Source: Microbulbifer yueqingensis
GTDB lineage: Bacteria; Pseudomonadota; Gammaproteobacteria; Pseudomonadales; Cellvibrionaceae
Assembly (NCBI RefSeq): GCF_900100355.1
Contig: NZ_FNFH01000002.1
Span: 682,001-746,000, forward strand
Direction: 5' to 3'
Length of the DNA stretch: 64,000 nt
Below are positions 53,176 through 61,931 of the stretch, in pieces. Every line of letters begins with the position of its first letter. Position 1 is the first letter of the stretch. The notes under the pieces are model-generated. The model ran no database searches and had not been told where the DNA came from. It was given only the letters and a program-made list of their open reading frames with translations. The position numbers and the translations under genes were made by a program.

Positions 53176-55011
53176 ATGCCAGAGTACCGCTCACGCACCT
53201 CCACCGCCGGCCGCAATATGGCGGGCGCCCGGGCCCTGTGGCGGGCCACGGGAATGAAGGACGACGATTTCCACAAACCGATCATCGCGGTGGCCAATTC
53301 CTTTACCCAGTTTGTCCCCGGCCACGTGCACCTGAAGGATATGGGCCAGCTCGTGGCCCGCGAGATCGAGCGCGCCGGGGGCGTGGCCAAGGAGTTCAAT
53401 ACCATCGCGGTGGATGACGGCATCGCCATGGGCCACGACGGCATGCTCTATAGCCTGCCGAGCCGGGAGATCATCGCCGACTCTGTCGAGTACATGGCCA
53501 ATGCCCACTGCGCCGATGCGCTGGTGTGCATCTCCAATTGTGACAAGATCACGCCGGGGATGCTGATGGCAGCCATGCGCCTGAACATCCCGGCGATCTT
53601 CGTGTCCGGCGGCCCCATGGAGGCCGGCAAGACCAAGCTCGCCGAACACAAGCTGGACCTGGTGGACGCCATGGTGATCGCCGCCACCGATGATGCCTCC
53701 GACGAGATGGTAGAGGAGTATGAGCGCTCCGCCTGCCCCACCTGCGGCTCCTGTTCCGGCATGTTCACAGCCAACTCCATGAACTGCCTCACCGAGGCCC
53801 TTGGCCTGTCCCTCCCCGGCAACGGCACCATGCTTGCCACCCATGCCGACCGCGAGCAGCTGTTCCTGCGTGCCGGCCGGGAGATTGTCAGCCTGGCCAA
53901 GCGCTGGTACGAGGGCGATGATGAGCGTGCGCTGCCGCGCACCATTGCCAACCGCGAAGCCTTTGCCAATGCCATGGCGCTGGACATAGCAATGGGGGGG
54001 TCGACAAATACCATCCTGCACCTGCTGGCCGCAGCGCAGGAGGGCGAGATCGCCTTCGACCTCGCGGACATCGACGAGCTTTCCCGCCGAATCCCACAGC
54101 TGTGCAAGGTGGCGCCCAATACGCAGAAATACCATATCGAGGACGTGCACCGCGCCGGCGGGGTCATGGCAATTCTCGGCGAGCTCGAGGCGGCGGGCCT
54201 GATCGACGCCTCCCTGCCGACCGTGCACAGCAACAGCCTGGCGGAGGCACTGCAGCAGTGGGATATTCGCCGCACCGATGCGCCGGAGGTACACAAGTTC
54301 TTCCGCGCGGGCCCCGCCGGGATTCCCACACAGACCGCATTCAGCCAGGATTGCCGCTGGTCATCCCTGGACGGCGACCGCGCCAACGGCTGTATCCGCT
54401 CGATAGAGCATGCCTATTCCAGCGAGGGCGGCCTGGCGGTGCTGTTCGGCAACCTGGCCCCCAATGGCTGCGTGGTGAAGACCTCCGGCGTGGAGGAAGA
54501 GCTGTGGCGCTTTGAGGGCCCCGCACACATCGTCGAGAGCCAGGAGGCCGCGGTGCAGCACATTCTCGAGGGGAAGGTGCAGGAGGGCGAGGCGGTCATC
54601 GTGCGCTACGAGGGCCCCAAGGGCGGTCCCGGCATGCAGGAAATGCTCTACCCCACCAGTTACCTGAAGTCGAAAGGCCTGGGCCAGTCATGCGCGCTGA
54701 TTACCGACGGCCGCTTCTCTGGTGGCACCTCGGGCCTGTCTATCGGCCACGTCTCCCCGGAAGCGGCCGCCGGGGGCAACATCGGGCTGGTCAGGGACGG
54801 CGACCCGATACGGATCGATATCCCCGCGCGCACCATCGAGGTGGGCATCAGTAACGAGGAGCTAGAGCAGCGGCGCCAGGCGATGAATGCCCGCGGCAAA
54901 GACGCCTGGCAACCGGCCGAGCAGCGCCCGCGCAAGGTCAGTCGGGCGCTCAAGGCCTATGCGCTGCTGGCCACCAGCGCCGATCGTGGCGCGGTGCGGG
55001 AAATCGACTGA
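53176..55011 (+). CDS. ilvD: Dihydroxy-acid dehydratase
   Basis: Iron-sulfur enzyme that dehydrates dihydroxy acids in valine and isoleucine synthesis, and supplies precursors of pantothenate. The 611 residues include the cluster-ligand cysteines in [11 protein letters not shown] (about 115-125) and in [15 protein letters not shown] (about 192-206), followed by [15 protein letters not shown]. The C-terminal region has [19 protein letters not shown], another family signature. Length matches the E. coli enzyme (616). It works with ilvE, also in this window. Confidence 0.95.
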   Translation: MPEYRSRTSTAGRNMAGARALWRATGMKDDDFHKPIIAVANSFTQFVPGHVHLKDMGQLVAREIERAGGVAKEFNTIAVDDGIAMGHDGMLYSLPSREIIADSVEYMANAHCADALVCISNCDKITPGMLMAAMRLNIPAIFVSGGPMEAGKTKLAEHKLDLVDAMVIAATDDASDEMVEEYERSACPTCGSCSGMFTANSMNCLTEALGLSLPGNGTMLATHADREQLFLRAGREIVSLAKRWYEGDDERALPRTIANREAFANAMALDIAMGGSTNTILHLLAAAQEGEIAFDLADIDELSRRIPQLCKVAPNTQKYHIEDVHRAGGVMAILGELEAAGLIDASLPTVHSNSLAEALQQWDIRRTDAPEVHKFFRAGPAGIPTQTAFSQDCRWSSLDGDRANGCIRSIEHAYSSEGGLAVLFGNLAPNGCVVKTSGVEEELWRFEGPAHIVESQEAAVQHILEGKVQEGEAVIVRYEGPKGGPGMQEMLYPTSYLKSKGLGQSCALITDGRFSGGTSGLSIGHVSPEAAAGGNIGLVRDGDPIRIDIPARTIEVGISNEELEQRRQAMNARGKDAWQPAEQRPRKVSRALKAYALLATSADRGAVREID

Positions 55012-55039
55012 ACCCCCACCACTACTGCACCTCCCAAGC

Positions 55040-55068
55040 GCCAGGGGGCGGGCTCATCGCCCCCTGGC
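55040..55068. other. Hairpin between ilvD and tonB-like gene
   Basis: An 11-bp stem GCCAGGGGGCG / CGCCCCCTGGC with a 7-base loop, in the short gap between convergent genes. It has no T-run, so it may terminate weakly or with Rho. Confidence 0.4.
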
Positions 55069-55076
55069 ATTCCCGT

Positions 55077-55724
55077 CTAATCAGCCAGCCGGAATGAGAT
55101 CCGGTTGCGCACCCCGTGGCGTTTCACCGGCCGGCCGTCGTCCATCGACGGCTGGTACTTGAAACGACTTACCGCGCTCAGGGCCGCGCGATCAAATACC
55201 CTGGTTTCATTGCCGGCACTGTCGAATCCCGCCACCACGCGCGGCGCCATTACCCTGCCTGTTTCACTGATGGTGAACTCCACTACTACATAACCCTCCA
55301 GCCCGCGCCGCAGTGCCGCCGAGGGGTAGCTCGGGGCCGGCTTGTAAAGGGGGACAGGATCACGATTGATGGCCACCGGGCCGCCCCGGTCGAACCCCGG
55401 GCCGGGCGGTGCGGGCAGCGTGGTGAGCCTGGTCGGGTCCACGGCCCGCTCGATGGTGCTGACCGGCGGCTGCGCGGGGGGCAGCTCCGGGCGCACAGGC
55501 CGCCGATCGATGTTCTCGGTGGGCTTCATCTCCGGGATGTGTATGGGCCGGACAGGGATCGGCTCGGGTTCCGCCGCAGCCTGATAACTGGTGGCAATCA
55601 GCCGGCTCATGGCGAACAGCAGCAGCAGGGTGACCAGGGCTGCGAGCGCCAGGCTGCGAACCGGGGGGTCCAGAGGAAGGAAAGAATAAAAAATGCGCGA
55701 TTCGACTGAACAAGCTCTATCCAT
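55077..55724 (-). CDS. TonB-like energy transducer, second copy
   Basis: A 215-residue TonB-family protein. A membrane anchor lies at about 25-45 (SLALAALVTLLLLFAMSRLI). A proline-rich spacer follows (RPIHIPEMKPTENIDRRPVRPE...), then the C-terminal TonB domain (about 130-215) with PSYPSAALRRGLEGYVVVEFTIS and the closing FKYQPSMDDGRPVKRHG. The ATG at 55724 follows GGAGTGGTG. It has its own promoter-like elements, 80 bp upstream, and lies past the terminator of the main TonB operon, so it is separately expressed. It has no adjacent ExbB/ExbD; it may use those of the neighbouring operon. Confidence 0.83.
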   Translation of the reverse strand: MDRACSVESRIFYSFLPLDPPVRSLALAALVTLLLLFAMSRLIATSYQAAAEPEPIPVRPIHIPEMKPTENIDRRPVRPELPPAQPPVSTIERAVDPTRLTTLPAPPGPGFDRGGPVAINRDPVPLYKPAPSYPSAALRRGLEGYVVVEFTISETGRVMAPRVVAGFDSAGNETRVFDRAALSAVSRFKYQPSMDDGRPVKRHGVRNRISFRLAD

Positions 55725-55804
55725 AACACCACTCCTTATTATTCTGGTGTCTTTCAAGGTCCGGCACTGGGGCCGGCGATGGAAAAGCTGATCAGCTGTA
55801 TACA

Positions 55805-55833
55805 CTTATAGCGCATTCGGTCACAAATGCAAA
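55805..55833 (-). promoter_or_regulatory. Putative sigma70 promoter for the second tonB-like gene
   Basis: On the minus strand TTTGCA and TATAAG, 17 bp apart, lie about 85 bp before the ATG. I see no convincing Fur box overlapping it. Confidence 0.45.
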
Positions 55834-55895
55834 CTATTCACATTCCCAAAGGCCACACATGGAAGGCGGCCAAGCTTACATATAGACGCCAGGAA

Positions 55896-55927
55896 AGAAA
55901 AAAGGCCGCACATTCCTGTGCGGCCTT
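55896..55927 (-). terminator. Intrinsic terminator of the TonB operon
   Basis: An 11-bp stem AAGGCCGCACA / TGTGCGGCCTT with loop TTCC, 24 bp past the stop of the TPR gene. On the minus strand the stem is followed by a TTTTTTC run. Confidence 0.9.
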
Positions 55928-55950
55928 CATCGTGGATGCAGTGACAAGCG

Positions 55951-57288
55951 TTAGATTGCCAGCTGCTCCTCGCGCGCTTTTTCCTTCTCCACGAAGGTGA
56001 TCCACTGTTCGGCGAACTTCTTGGAACGATCGTCCTTCAGTGCCTTCTTGAACTGCTTCAGCGCCTCATCGTACTTCTTCAGGTTGGTATTCGCCATCCC
56101 CAGCACGATGTAGAGCTGGTCCGCACGCTTGAGCCCACCTTTCTGCAGGGCCTTGCTGCCCATGCTTACGGCTTTCTCGTTCTTGTCCAGGTCCAGGTAG
56201 ATGCCCGCCAGGCGCGAGTAGAGCTCACCCTTATCAGACAGCTTGGCTGCGGCCTCCAGCTCGGGAATCGACTTCTGCAGTTCCTGGGCCATCTGGTAGG
56301 CCTGGGCCAGGGTCTCCAGGTTCTTGGAGGTACGCTCGATCTTCTTATCGTCGATGCCCTTCTTGATCACCTTGGCACCCTTGTAGGGCATCTCGTGACC
56401 CATGAAGAGATAGGCCATATTCAACAGCTCTTTCTCTTTCTGCAGGGCGCCGGCGATGTAGGCCGCCTCCATCATATGGAGCTGGTCTTTCTCGCGCTTG
56501 AGCTCGCCGTACATACCCGCCAGCTGCTTGTAGTAATCCCCTTTCGGGTAATACTTCACCAGCTTCTCCAGGATCTGCGTCACCTTCTTGTAATCGTTCT
56601 TCTCGAAATACAGGTAACGCTGCAGGCTCAACCAGTTTTCCTTGGGGATCTTGCCCTCTTTCTCATACATGGACACCGCACGGTTGATGTCCTGGAGAGC
56701 CTTGGCCTCATTACCCATCTGGTAGAAGATCTGGCCACGCAGGGCGTAATCCTCGGCACCGACCTTGTCGGAGGCCTTGAACCACTTGTTCAGGTAATTC
56801 AGGGCGTTCTGGAAATCCTCGGTAACAAAGTACAGCTGGGAGATGGTCTTCAGCGTATTCAGCTCGACACCGACCGGGATATTCTCGACACCCTGCGCCA
56901 ATACCTGCTTGTAGGCATTGATGGCATCCCTGTAACGCTCCATGCTGTAGTAAACGAAACCGTAGAAAAAGTACATCTGCGCGGTTTCGTACGCGTTGTA
57001 CTTGGATTTCCCGGCTTCCATTTCGCGCAGAGCCTGCAGGGCAGCCGGCCAGTTCTGCGCGTCGGCCTCTTCCTGGACCTTGCCCAGCTTCTTGAACACG
57101 TTTTCCCGCATTGCCGGGACCTTACGCGTCTTCTGCTCGCTCTGCGCCTCGGCCTGGGCAAAGGGCGCGGATACGCCCACTGCCTCAAGCACGGTCACGC
57201 TCACCGCGGGTGCCATTACCAGGGGCAGCGCCACGGACGTGCGCAAGACGAACTTGGACAAACCTTTCGTCATGGTCGTCAACTTCAT
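55951..57288 (-). CDS. Periplasmic TPR protein of the TonB operon
   Basis: A 445-residue exported protein with a long signal sequence ending near FAQAEA and at least eight TPR-like helical repeats (for example MERYRDAINAYKQVLAQG, DFQNALNYLNKWFKA, NEAKALQDINRAVSMYEKEG, KYDEALKQFKKALKDD). It is the last gene of the DUF3450-TtpC-ExbB-ExbD-TonB operon, 11 bp after tonB. TPR proteins of this size accompany TonB2-type systems in Vibrio-like and Shewanella-like genomes. It probably assembles or stabilises the TonB complex in the periplasm, by analogy only. Confidence 0.82.
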   Translation of the reverse strand: MKLTTMTKGLSKFVLRTSVALPLVMAPAVSVTVLEAVGVSAPFAQAEAQSEQKTRKVPAMRENVFKKLGKVQEEADAQNWPAALQALREMEAGKSKYNAYETAQMYFFYGFVYYSMERYRDAINAYKQVLAQGVENIPVGVELNTLKTISQLYFVTEDFQNALNYLNKWFKASDKVGAEDYALRGQIFYQMGNEAKALQDINRAVSMYEKEGKIPKENWLSLQRYLYFEKNDYKKVTQILEKLVKYYPKGDYYKQLAGMYGELKREKDQLHMMEAAYIAGALQKEKELLNMAYLFMGHEMPYKGAKVIKKGIDDKKIERTSKNLETLAQAYQMAQELQKSIPELEAAAKLSDKGELYSRLAGIYLDLDKNEKAVSMGSKALQKGGLKRADQLYIVLGMANTNLKKYDEALKQFKKALKDDRSKKFAEQWITFVEKEKAREEQLAI

Positions 57289-57299
57289 AGTGCTTCCCC

Positions 57300-57923
57300 T
57301 TAGTTACTGGCCATGTTAAAGCTGATCTTGGTGCGAACTCCGGGCACCTCGATCGGCTCACCATCGACCACGCGCGGCTTGTACTTGTACTTCAGCGCAG
57401 ACTTCACCGCAGCGCGGTTGAAGATGGTGGTGGGATTACCGTCGGCGGTAAACGCCTCGATCACCTTGGCATCACGTACAGAGCCGTTCTTGGTTACGGT
57501 GTATTCGACGATGGCGTAGCCTTCGATACCACGCTGCAGCGCGCGGCGCGGGTACTGGGGGGCCACCTTCACGATCGGCAGGTAGTCGCCCTCACTGGCG
57601 AAGCCGCCGATACCGCCCATCTTCAGGTCTGCACTCGCACGCGGCGCGGACATGTTGAGGGCGTTATCCATGTTGGGATCGTCGAACTCAGGCTCCGGCA
57701 TATCCGGCGGCGGGGTCTCCGGCTCGTCGGGTTTGTCCGGTTTGCTGGTGTCGTACTGGGTTTCGATCTTCTGCTCCGGCATCACGACATCCGCAATCTT
57801 GATCTGCTCCTCCTCTTCAGGAGCGCCAAGGTTTGCTTCAATCAGCGCATGCATGGTGAAGATCAGGCCAAAGGTGGTGGCGACCGCCAACACACCGGCC
57901 CCTAATAATCTTACCGGATTCAT
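57300..57923 (-). CDS. TonB energy transducer (TonB2-type)
   Basis: A 207-residue TonB protein. The single anchor helix is at about 5-30 (LLGAGVLAVATTFGLIFTMHALI). A short acidic, proline-rich stretch (TSKPDKPDEPETPPPDMPEPEF) replaces the long Pro-Lys region of classical TonB. The C-terminal domain (about 125-207) has APQYPRRALQRGIEGYAIVEYTV and YKYKPRVVDGEPIEVPGV. It transmits proton-motive force from ExbB/ExbD to outer-membrane receptors. It lies 5 bp after exbD, in a tight operon. The short spacer is typical of TonB2 proteins. Confidence 0.88.
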   Translation of the reverse strand: MNPVRLLGAGVLAVATTFGLIFTMHALIEANLGAPEEEEQIKIADVVMPEQKIETQYDTSKPDKPDEPETPPPDMPEPEFDDPNMDNALNMSAPRASADLKMGGIGGFASEGDYLPIVKVAPQYPRRALQRGIEGYAIVEYTVTKNGSVRDAKVIEAFTADGNPTTIFNRAAVKSALKYKYKPRVVDGEPIEVPGVRTKISFNMASN

Positions 57924-57928
57924 AGCTG

Positions 57929-58330
57929 TTAACTCTTTTCTGTCGCGACCGAAACTTTTTCGATACCGATCTTCCTGGCAGCATCTGCAATCAGGGCAAC
58001 CTTCTCGATACTTGCCTTCTTATCGGGCTGAATCACCAACCACCCCTTGGGGTTTTCGGCATAGAGACGCTCGAGGGTGACCTTCACCATGCGATCGTCC
58101 ACCTGCTCCTTGGCAATCCAGATTTCGTTGCTTTCGTTGATCGCAACCAGAATAGAGGCAGCTTTGAGTTCAGCGGTTGTCGCTTCCGGCTTGACCACTT
58201 CCTCACCCGGCTCCTTGATAAAGGTCGCGGTGACGATAAAGAAGATCAGCATAATGAACACCACGTCCAGCATGGGCGTGAGGTCAATAGCTCCCTGTTC
58301 TTCTTCGGCCGTATTTTGTCTCTTGCTCAT
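57929..58330 (-). CDS. exbD: Biopolymer transport protein ExbD
   Basis: A 133-residue inner-membrane protein with one N-terminal transmembrane helix, part of the proton channel. The essential aspartate (D22) is in IDLTPMLDVVFIMLIFF, and the periplasmic domain ends with IGIEKVSVATEKS. The ATG at 58330 fits the family length better than the open frame nine codons upstream. It lies between exbB and tonB. Confidence 0.9.
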   Translation of the reverse strand: MSKRQNTAEEEQGAIDLTPMLDVVFIMLIFFIVTATFIKEPGEEVVKPEATTAELKAASILVAINESNEIWIAKEQVDDRMVKVTLERLYAENPKGWLVIQPDKKASIEKVALIADAARKIGIEKVSVATEKS

Positions 58331-58457
58331 AGCAACTCTCTCAGCGAACTTCCTCAACAGGGCCCCGCAGGGACCCCGCGAGAGTTTCTGGCTTGGCTAA
58401 ACCTTCACAGCAAATAAGCTCGCGCACTGGCCTAGCTGCTTTGCCTTTTGTGGTGCC

Positions 58458-58985
58458 TTAGTGATCCATCGTCAGATGGTCTTCCAGCAGCTGGGTTTCG
58501 CGCTCCGCCTTACGGGTGAGGTAGGTGTTGGCGAATACCCCTGACAGGGCAGTAACCATACCCGCCATTGTCGGGATGGTCGCCATGGATACACCACTGG
58601 CCATCTGCTTGGCGTCACCACCACCGGTGATCGCGAGGACCTCGAAGACGTTGATCATGCCCCAGACCGTGCCCAGCAGCCCGAACAGGGGTGCCAGGGC
58701 CACGCAGGCCTGGATCATGTCCATATTGTCATCGATTTTCCCGGATACCCGTGAAATCAGCGCTTCGCGGATGCGATGGGCATTCCAGGACTTGCGCTCG
58801 GCGCGCTCCTCCCACTGGTCCATCGCACCCTGGACATCTCCCTTCAGACCTTTGTTGAAGTAGAAGATGCGCTCGAAAATCAGCGTCCACATGAAGAAGG
58901 TCAGGCCGGCGATCAGAAACAGTACTGGCCCGCCCGACGCCATAAAGGCGTTGACGGCGGCCCATGCGTCATTTAATGCGTGCAT
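58458..58985 (-). CDS. exbB: Biopolymer transport protein ExbB
   Basis: A 175-residue inner-membrane protein with three predicted helices, the core of the proton channel. It shows the MotA/TolQ/ExbB signature ALAPLFGLLGTVWGMINVFEVL (about 94-115) and the last helix MATIPTMAGMVTALSGVFAN. It lies 127 bp before exbD and 14 bp after the TtpC-like gene, and acts with ExbD. Confidence 0.9.
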   Translation of the reverse strand: MHALNDAWAAVNAFMASGGPVLFLIAGLTFFMWTLIFERIFYFNKGLKGDVQGAMDQWEERAERKSWNAHRIREALISRVSGKIDDNMDMIQACVALAPLFGLLGTVWGMINVFEVLAITGGGDAKQMASGVSMATIPTMAGMVTALSGVFANTYLTRKAERETQLLEDHLTMDH

Positions 58986-58999
58986 GTTGCCGCCTCCTC

Positions 59000-60370
59000 T
59001 TATTTACGCTCGGCGTTTTCCGCCACGATACCGGCACTCTGCTCATCGAGGATGTGCAGGATACGCTTGGCGCGGCCGTTGACGATGGTGTGCATCAGCA
59101 CGGTCGGGATAGCCACACACAGACCCAGAACGGTAGTTACCAGGGCTGAGGAGATACCACCGGCCATCGCTTTCGGGTCGCCGGCGCCGAAGATGGTGAT
59201 CGCCTGGAAGGTGATGATCATACCGGTAACGGTACCCAGCAGACCCAGCAGCGGGGCCACCATGGCGATGATCTTCAGCAGGTTCAGGCCGGACTCGATG
59301 GCCGGACGCTCTTTCAGCACCGCCTCTTCCATCTTCAGCTCCAGGGTCTCGCCGTCGATGCCCTTGTTCTCTTCGGCCACGGCCAGAACACGACCCAGCG
59401 GGTTGTTGGTGTTCGGCTGCGGGTCGCGCAGCTGCGCGTTAACCTTGGAGGACACGCCGGACAGGACGAGCAGGCGCCAGATGGCCAGCAGCATGGCGAT
59501 CACACCAACAGCGGTGATGATGTAGCCAACAATGCCACCCTGGTGCCAGCGCTCGACGATGTCGGGGCTGTTGATCATGGCCTTCAGGTAGGAACCGCCG
59601 GTCGGGCCGGTCGGGTCAACACCGAAAGCGGTGAAGCCGGAAGTGGCCGCCTGCAGGTTTTCTGCCATGGACAGGTATTCGCTGTCGGGCTGGCGAATCA
59701 GCTCGGCCATTTTCTGGGCGTCGTTCATTTCCAGGTACTTGCCGTTGGAAACCAGGTTGAAGTTACCCACACGGACAACTTCCTGTTCGACCTGCTCGCC
59801 GTCGGGCTTGATCACGGTACCGTTGAACTTGACTACCTTGCCGTCCTCAACGATTTCGCGCTGCAGTTCGAACCACAGGCGCTCGATCTCTTCGATGGTC
59901 GGCAGTTTGGTCTGGGAGTTCATCTTGTCGATCAGCTGATCCAGGAACTCACCGCGGCCCGGGTACTGCGCGGAAACGATGGAAGTTTCCAGGGTAGCGC
60001 GCAGGTCGCCGGCGGTGGAGGTCATGTGACCGAACAGTTCTTTCAGGGAGCCCATGCGCTCGTCCAGCTGCTCACGCTTCTGCTGGACCATTACTTCCTG
60101 CTCCTGGTACTTGGCTTCCAGGCGCGCGGAACGCTCTTCTTCCTGAGTACGGGTCTGCTTGGCCTGGTTCAGCAGGGACTGCTGGTTGGCCTTCTGGCGA
60201 CGGAACTGGGCTTCACGCTGCTTGTGCTCTTTGGACTCGGCAACCTTGGAGTTGCGAACCATCTGCAGCAGTTCGTCCAGGGACTGAGCCTTTTCCTGCG
60301 CAACGGCGGAAGCGCTGATCAGGCCGGCCGCTGCTACTGCAATTACGCGTTTGGCGATAGAGGTTTTCAT
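59000..60370 (-). CDS. TtpC-like ExbB-family protein
   Basis: A 456-residue protein with a signal-like N-terminus (MKTSIAKRVIAVAAAGLISA), a periplasmic coiled-coil region (about 30-115, ending QQKREQLDERMGSLKELFGHM), and a C-terminal MotA/TolQ/ExbB channel domain (about 270-445) with MVAPLLGLLGTVTGMIITF. This matches TtpC, the fourth component of TonB2 systems. Here it is preceded by a DUF3450 gene, overlapping by 4 bp (ATGA). It probably links the ExbBD motor to TonB by binding in the periplasm. Confidence 0.86.
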   Translation of the reverse strand: MKTSIAKRVIAVAAAGLISASAVAQEKAQSLDELLQMVRNSKVAESKEHKQREAQFRRQKANQQSLLNQAKQTRTQEEERSARLEAKYQEQEVMVQQKREQLDERMGSLKELFGHMTSTAGDLRATLETSIVSAQYPGRGEFLDQLIDKMNSQTKLPTIEEIERLWFELQREIVEDGKVVKFNGTVIKPDGEQVEQEVVRVGNFNLVSNGKYLEMNDAQKMAELIRQPDSEYLSMAENLQAATSGFTAFGVDPTGPTGGSYLKAMINSPDIVERWHQGGIVGYIITAVGVIAMLLAIWRLLVLSGVSSKVNAQLRDPQPNTNNPLGRVLAVAEENKGIDGETLELKMEEAVLKERPAIESGLNLLKIIAMVAPLLGLLGTVTGMIITFQAITIFGAGDPKAMAGGISSALVTTVLGLCVAIPTVLMHTIVNGRAKRILHILDEQSAGIVAENAERK

Positions 60371-61149
60371 TGCGCTGCCTCCGGAGCCGCAATCGGCATG
60401 GTCATGATGTCGGTGGTAGCCTGCTTCTTGGCAATCTTCAGGCCCTGCATGATGGCGCGACGGTAGTCGCCGGCATCAATCTCAACCCAGCCCTTCTGCT
60501 CTTTGTCGTAGGCGAGGGAGATCTTGGAATCGGTGGTCTGAGCCACCAGGGCGATACGACCGATCTGCAGGACGTTTACTTCGCGGTCCTGGCCGTTCAC
60601 GTTCAGGGTGGTGCCGTAGCTGTCGATACCACGCGCGTACTCGGCTTCGAAGTTGTACAGTTCCAGCACCTGGCGGAATTTCTCCGCTACGGTGATATCG
60701 GAACGGTCCATGTTGTTCTTGACGTTTTGCAGGTTGGCCAGGCGCTCTTCCAGCTTGAACGGTGCGTCCAGCTTGATGAACTGCTCCAGGCCGTCGAGCA
60801 TGCGCAGGATCAGCGGCTGGATCTGGCGCTCGATTACAGTGACGTTTTCGATGGACTCTTCCAGGTCCTTGATCACTGCCAGCTGGTTGGCCAGCTGCTT
60901 TTCCAACTGACGGTTGTAGACACGCAGGCCGTCAATTTCCTTGTTCACTACCTTGAAGTCCTGCAGCAGGCTGCTGGTTTCTTCGGCAATCTTGTCAATG
61001 CGCTTCTGTGAAGCCTGAGCCGCAGTGGTTTTCTGCTGGCCCACGGCGAGCACATTGTCGAGTGTATCCGCAGTGGCTACGCTGCCGTAGAGCGCGCCGG
61101 CAGACAGCGCAGTGGTCAGCGCCACAGCCATGAATCGCTTGGTTTTCAT
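60367..61149 (-). CDS. DUF3450 periplasmic protein
   Basis: A 260-residue exported protein with a signal peptide (cleaved near SVATA) and a long coiled coil (about 40-120, with EETSSLLQDFKVVNKEIDG). The C-terminal region (about 140-250) has conserved QVLELYNFEAEYARGID and YDKEQKGWVEIDAGDYR. DUF3450 proteins are almost always the first gene before TtpC-like genes in TonB2 operons, as here. Their role is not established; a periplasmic partner of TtpC's coiled coil is likely. Confidence 0.87.
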   Translation of the reverse strand: MKTKRFMAVALTTALSAGALYGSVATADTLDNVLAVGQQKTTAAQASQKRIDKIAEETSSLLQDFKVVNKEIDGLRVYNRQLEKQLANQLAVIKDLEESIENVTVIERQIQPLILRMLDGLEQFIKLDAPFKLEERLANLQNVKNNMDRSDITVAEKFRQVLELYNFEAEYARGIDSYGTTLNVNGQDREVNVLQIGRIALVAQTTDSKISLAYDKEQKGWVEIDAGDYRRAIMQGLKIAKKQATTDIMTMPIAAPEAAQ

Positions 61150-61247
61150 TAGACCCCCCAGTGGGTTCAATATTTCACAACATGGTCGCGATGAATTAGC
61201 TGCCACAACGCGGTAGTTTTAGGCTTGAAGACAGCTAAGAGCCGCAC

Positions 61248-61275
61248 ATTGTAAACAGCCGACTTGATTATTCAA
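61248..61275 (-). promoter_or_regulatory. Putative sigma70 promoter for the TonB operon
   Basis: On the minus strand TTGAAT and TACAAT are 16 bp apart, about 100 bp before the DUF3450 start, in the 272-bp gap between that gene and folA. A GGGGGG ribosome-binding sequence lies just before the ATG. Confidence 0.45.
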
Positions 61276-61311
61276 ATGCCGTTTAAGAGTATCGGCCCGC
61301 GTGTGTAGCAC

Positions 61312-61329
61312 GGTAACAAACAGGTAACA
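61312..61329. repeat. Two direct GGTAACA repeats upstream of the TonB operon
   Basis: GGTAACA occurs twice with an 11-bp period, about 37 bp upstream of the predicted -35 element. The spacing of one helical turn would suit a dimeric activator or repressor. Confidence 0.6.
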
Positions 61330-61421
61330 CCTGCGAGTCATGTGCACCCAATTGCGGCGGCAATTTCAATGTGCGAGGACCGGGAAATTACCAGATTGCA
61401 CATATTTTGTGCAACCCGTAT

Positions 61422-61931
61422 TTATTTTGACCTGTCGTACCGGACTAAACAGTAGTTGTATTCGTCTTTATCCGAGGCCGGATGGCACTCGCGGAACGAT
61501 TCGACCCAAGAGTCATCAATCTCCGGAAAGAAAGCGTCCCCCTCGACTTCGGCGTCCACCTCGGTCAGGTATAGCCTCCGGGCCAGCGGCAGCGCCTGCC
61601 GGTAGATCTCGGCCCCGCCGATCACCATCACCTCATCTGCACCGCTGGCGACCGCGGATTCCCCTGCCACCGCCAGCGCCTGCCCGAGTGAGGAAACGGA
61701 GATTACCCCATCCGCGCCCCACTGCGGGTTGCGCGAGATCACGATATTGTCGCGACCGGGCAGTGGCCGCCCGATGGACTCGAACGTCTTGCGCCCCATA
61801 ACCACCGGTTTCCCCAGGGTGGTGCGCTTGAAGTACTGCAGGTCGCCGGAGATCCGCCACGGCAGGCTGTTGCCCAGGCCAATGGCGCCGTTGCGCGCCA
61901 CCGCGGCGATCAGTGCTACCGGGGCGCCCAT
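61422..61931 (-). CDS. folA: Dihydrofolate reductase
   Basis: Cytoplasmic NADPH-dependent enzyme regenerating tetrahydrofolate. The 169 residues show AAVARNGAIGLGNSLPW (substrate loop), the catalytic aspartate D30 in LPWRISGDLQYFK, VVMGRKTFESIGRPLPG (cofactor) and VMVIGGAEIYRQAL. It begins with an ATG that shares a base with the thyA stop (TGATG), so translation is coupled. thyA and folA act in series, since thymidylate synthesis oxidises the folate cofactor. Confidence 0.94.
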   Translation of the reverse strand: MGAPVALIAAVARNGAIGLGNSLPWRISGDLQYFKRTTLGKPVVMGRKTFESIGRPLPGRDNIVISRNPQWGADGVISVSSLGQALAVAGESAVASGADEVMVIGGAEIYRQALPLARRLYLTEVDAEVEGDAFFPEIDDSWVESFRECHPASDKDEYNYCLVRYDRSK

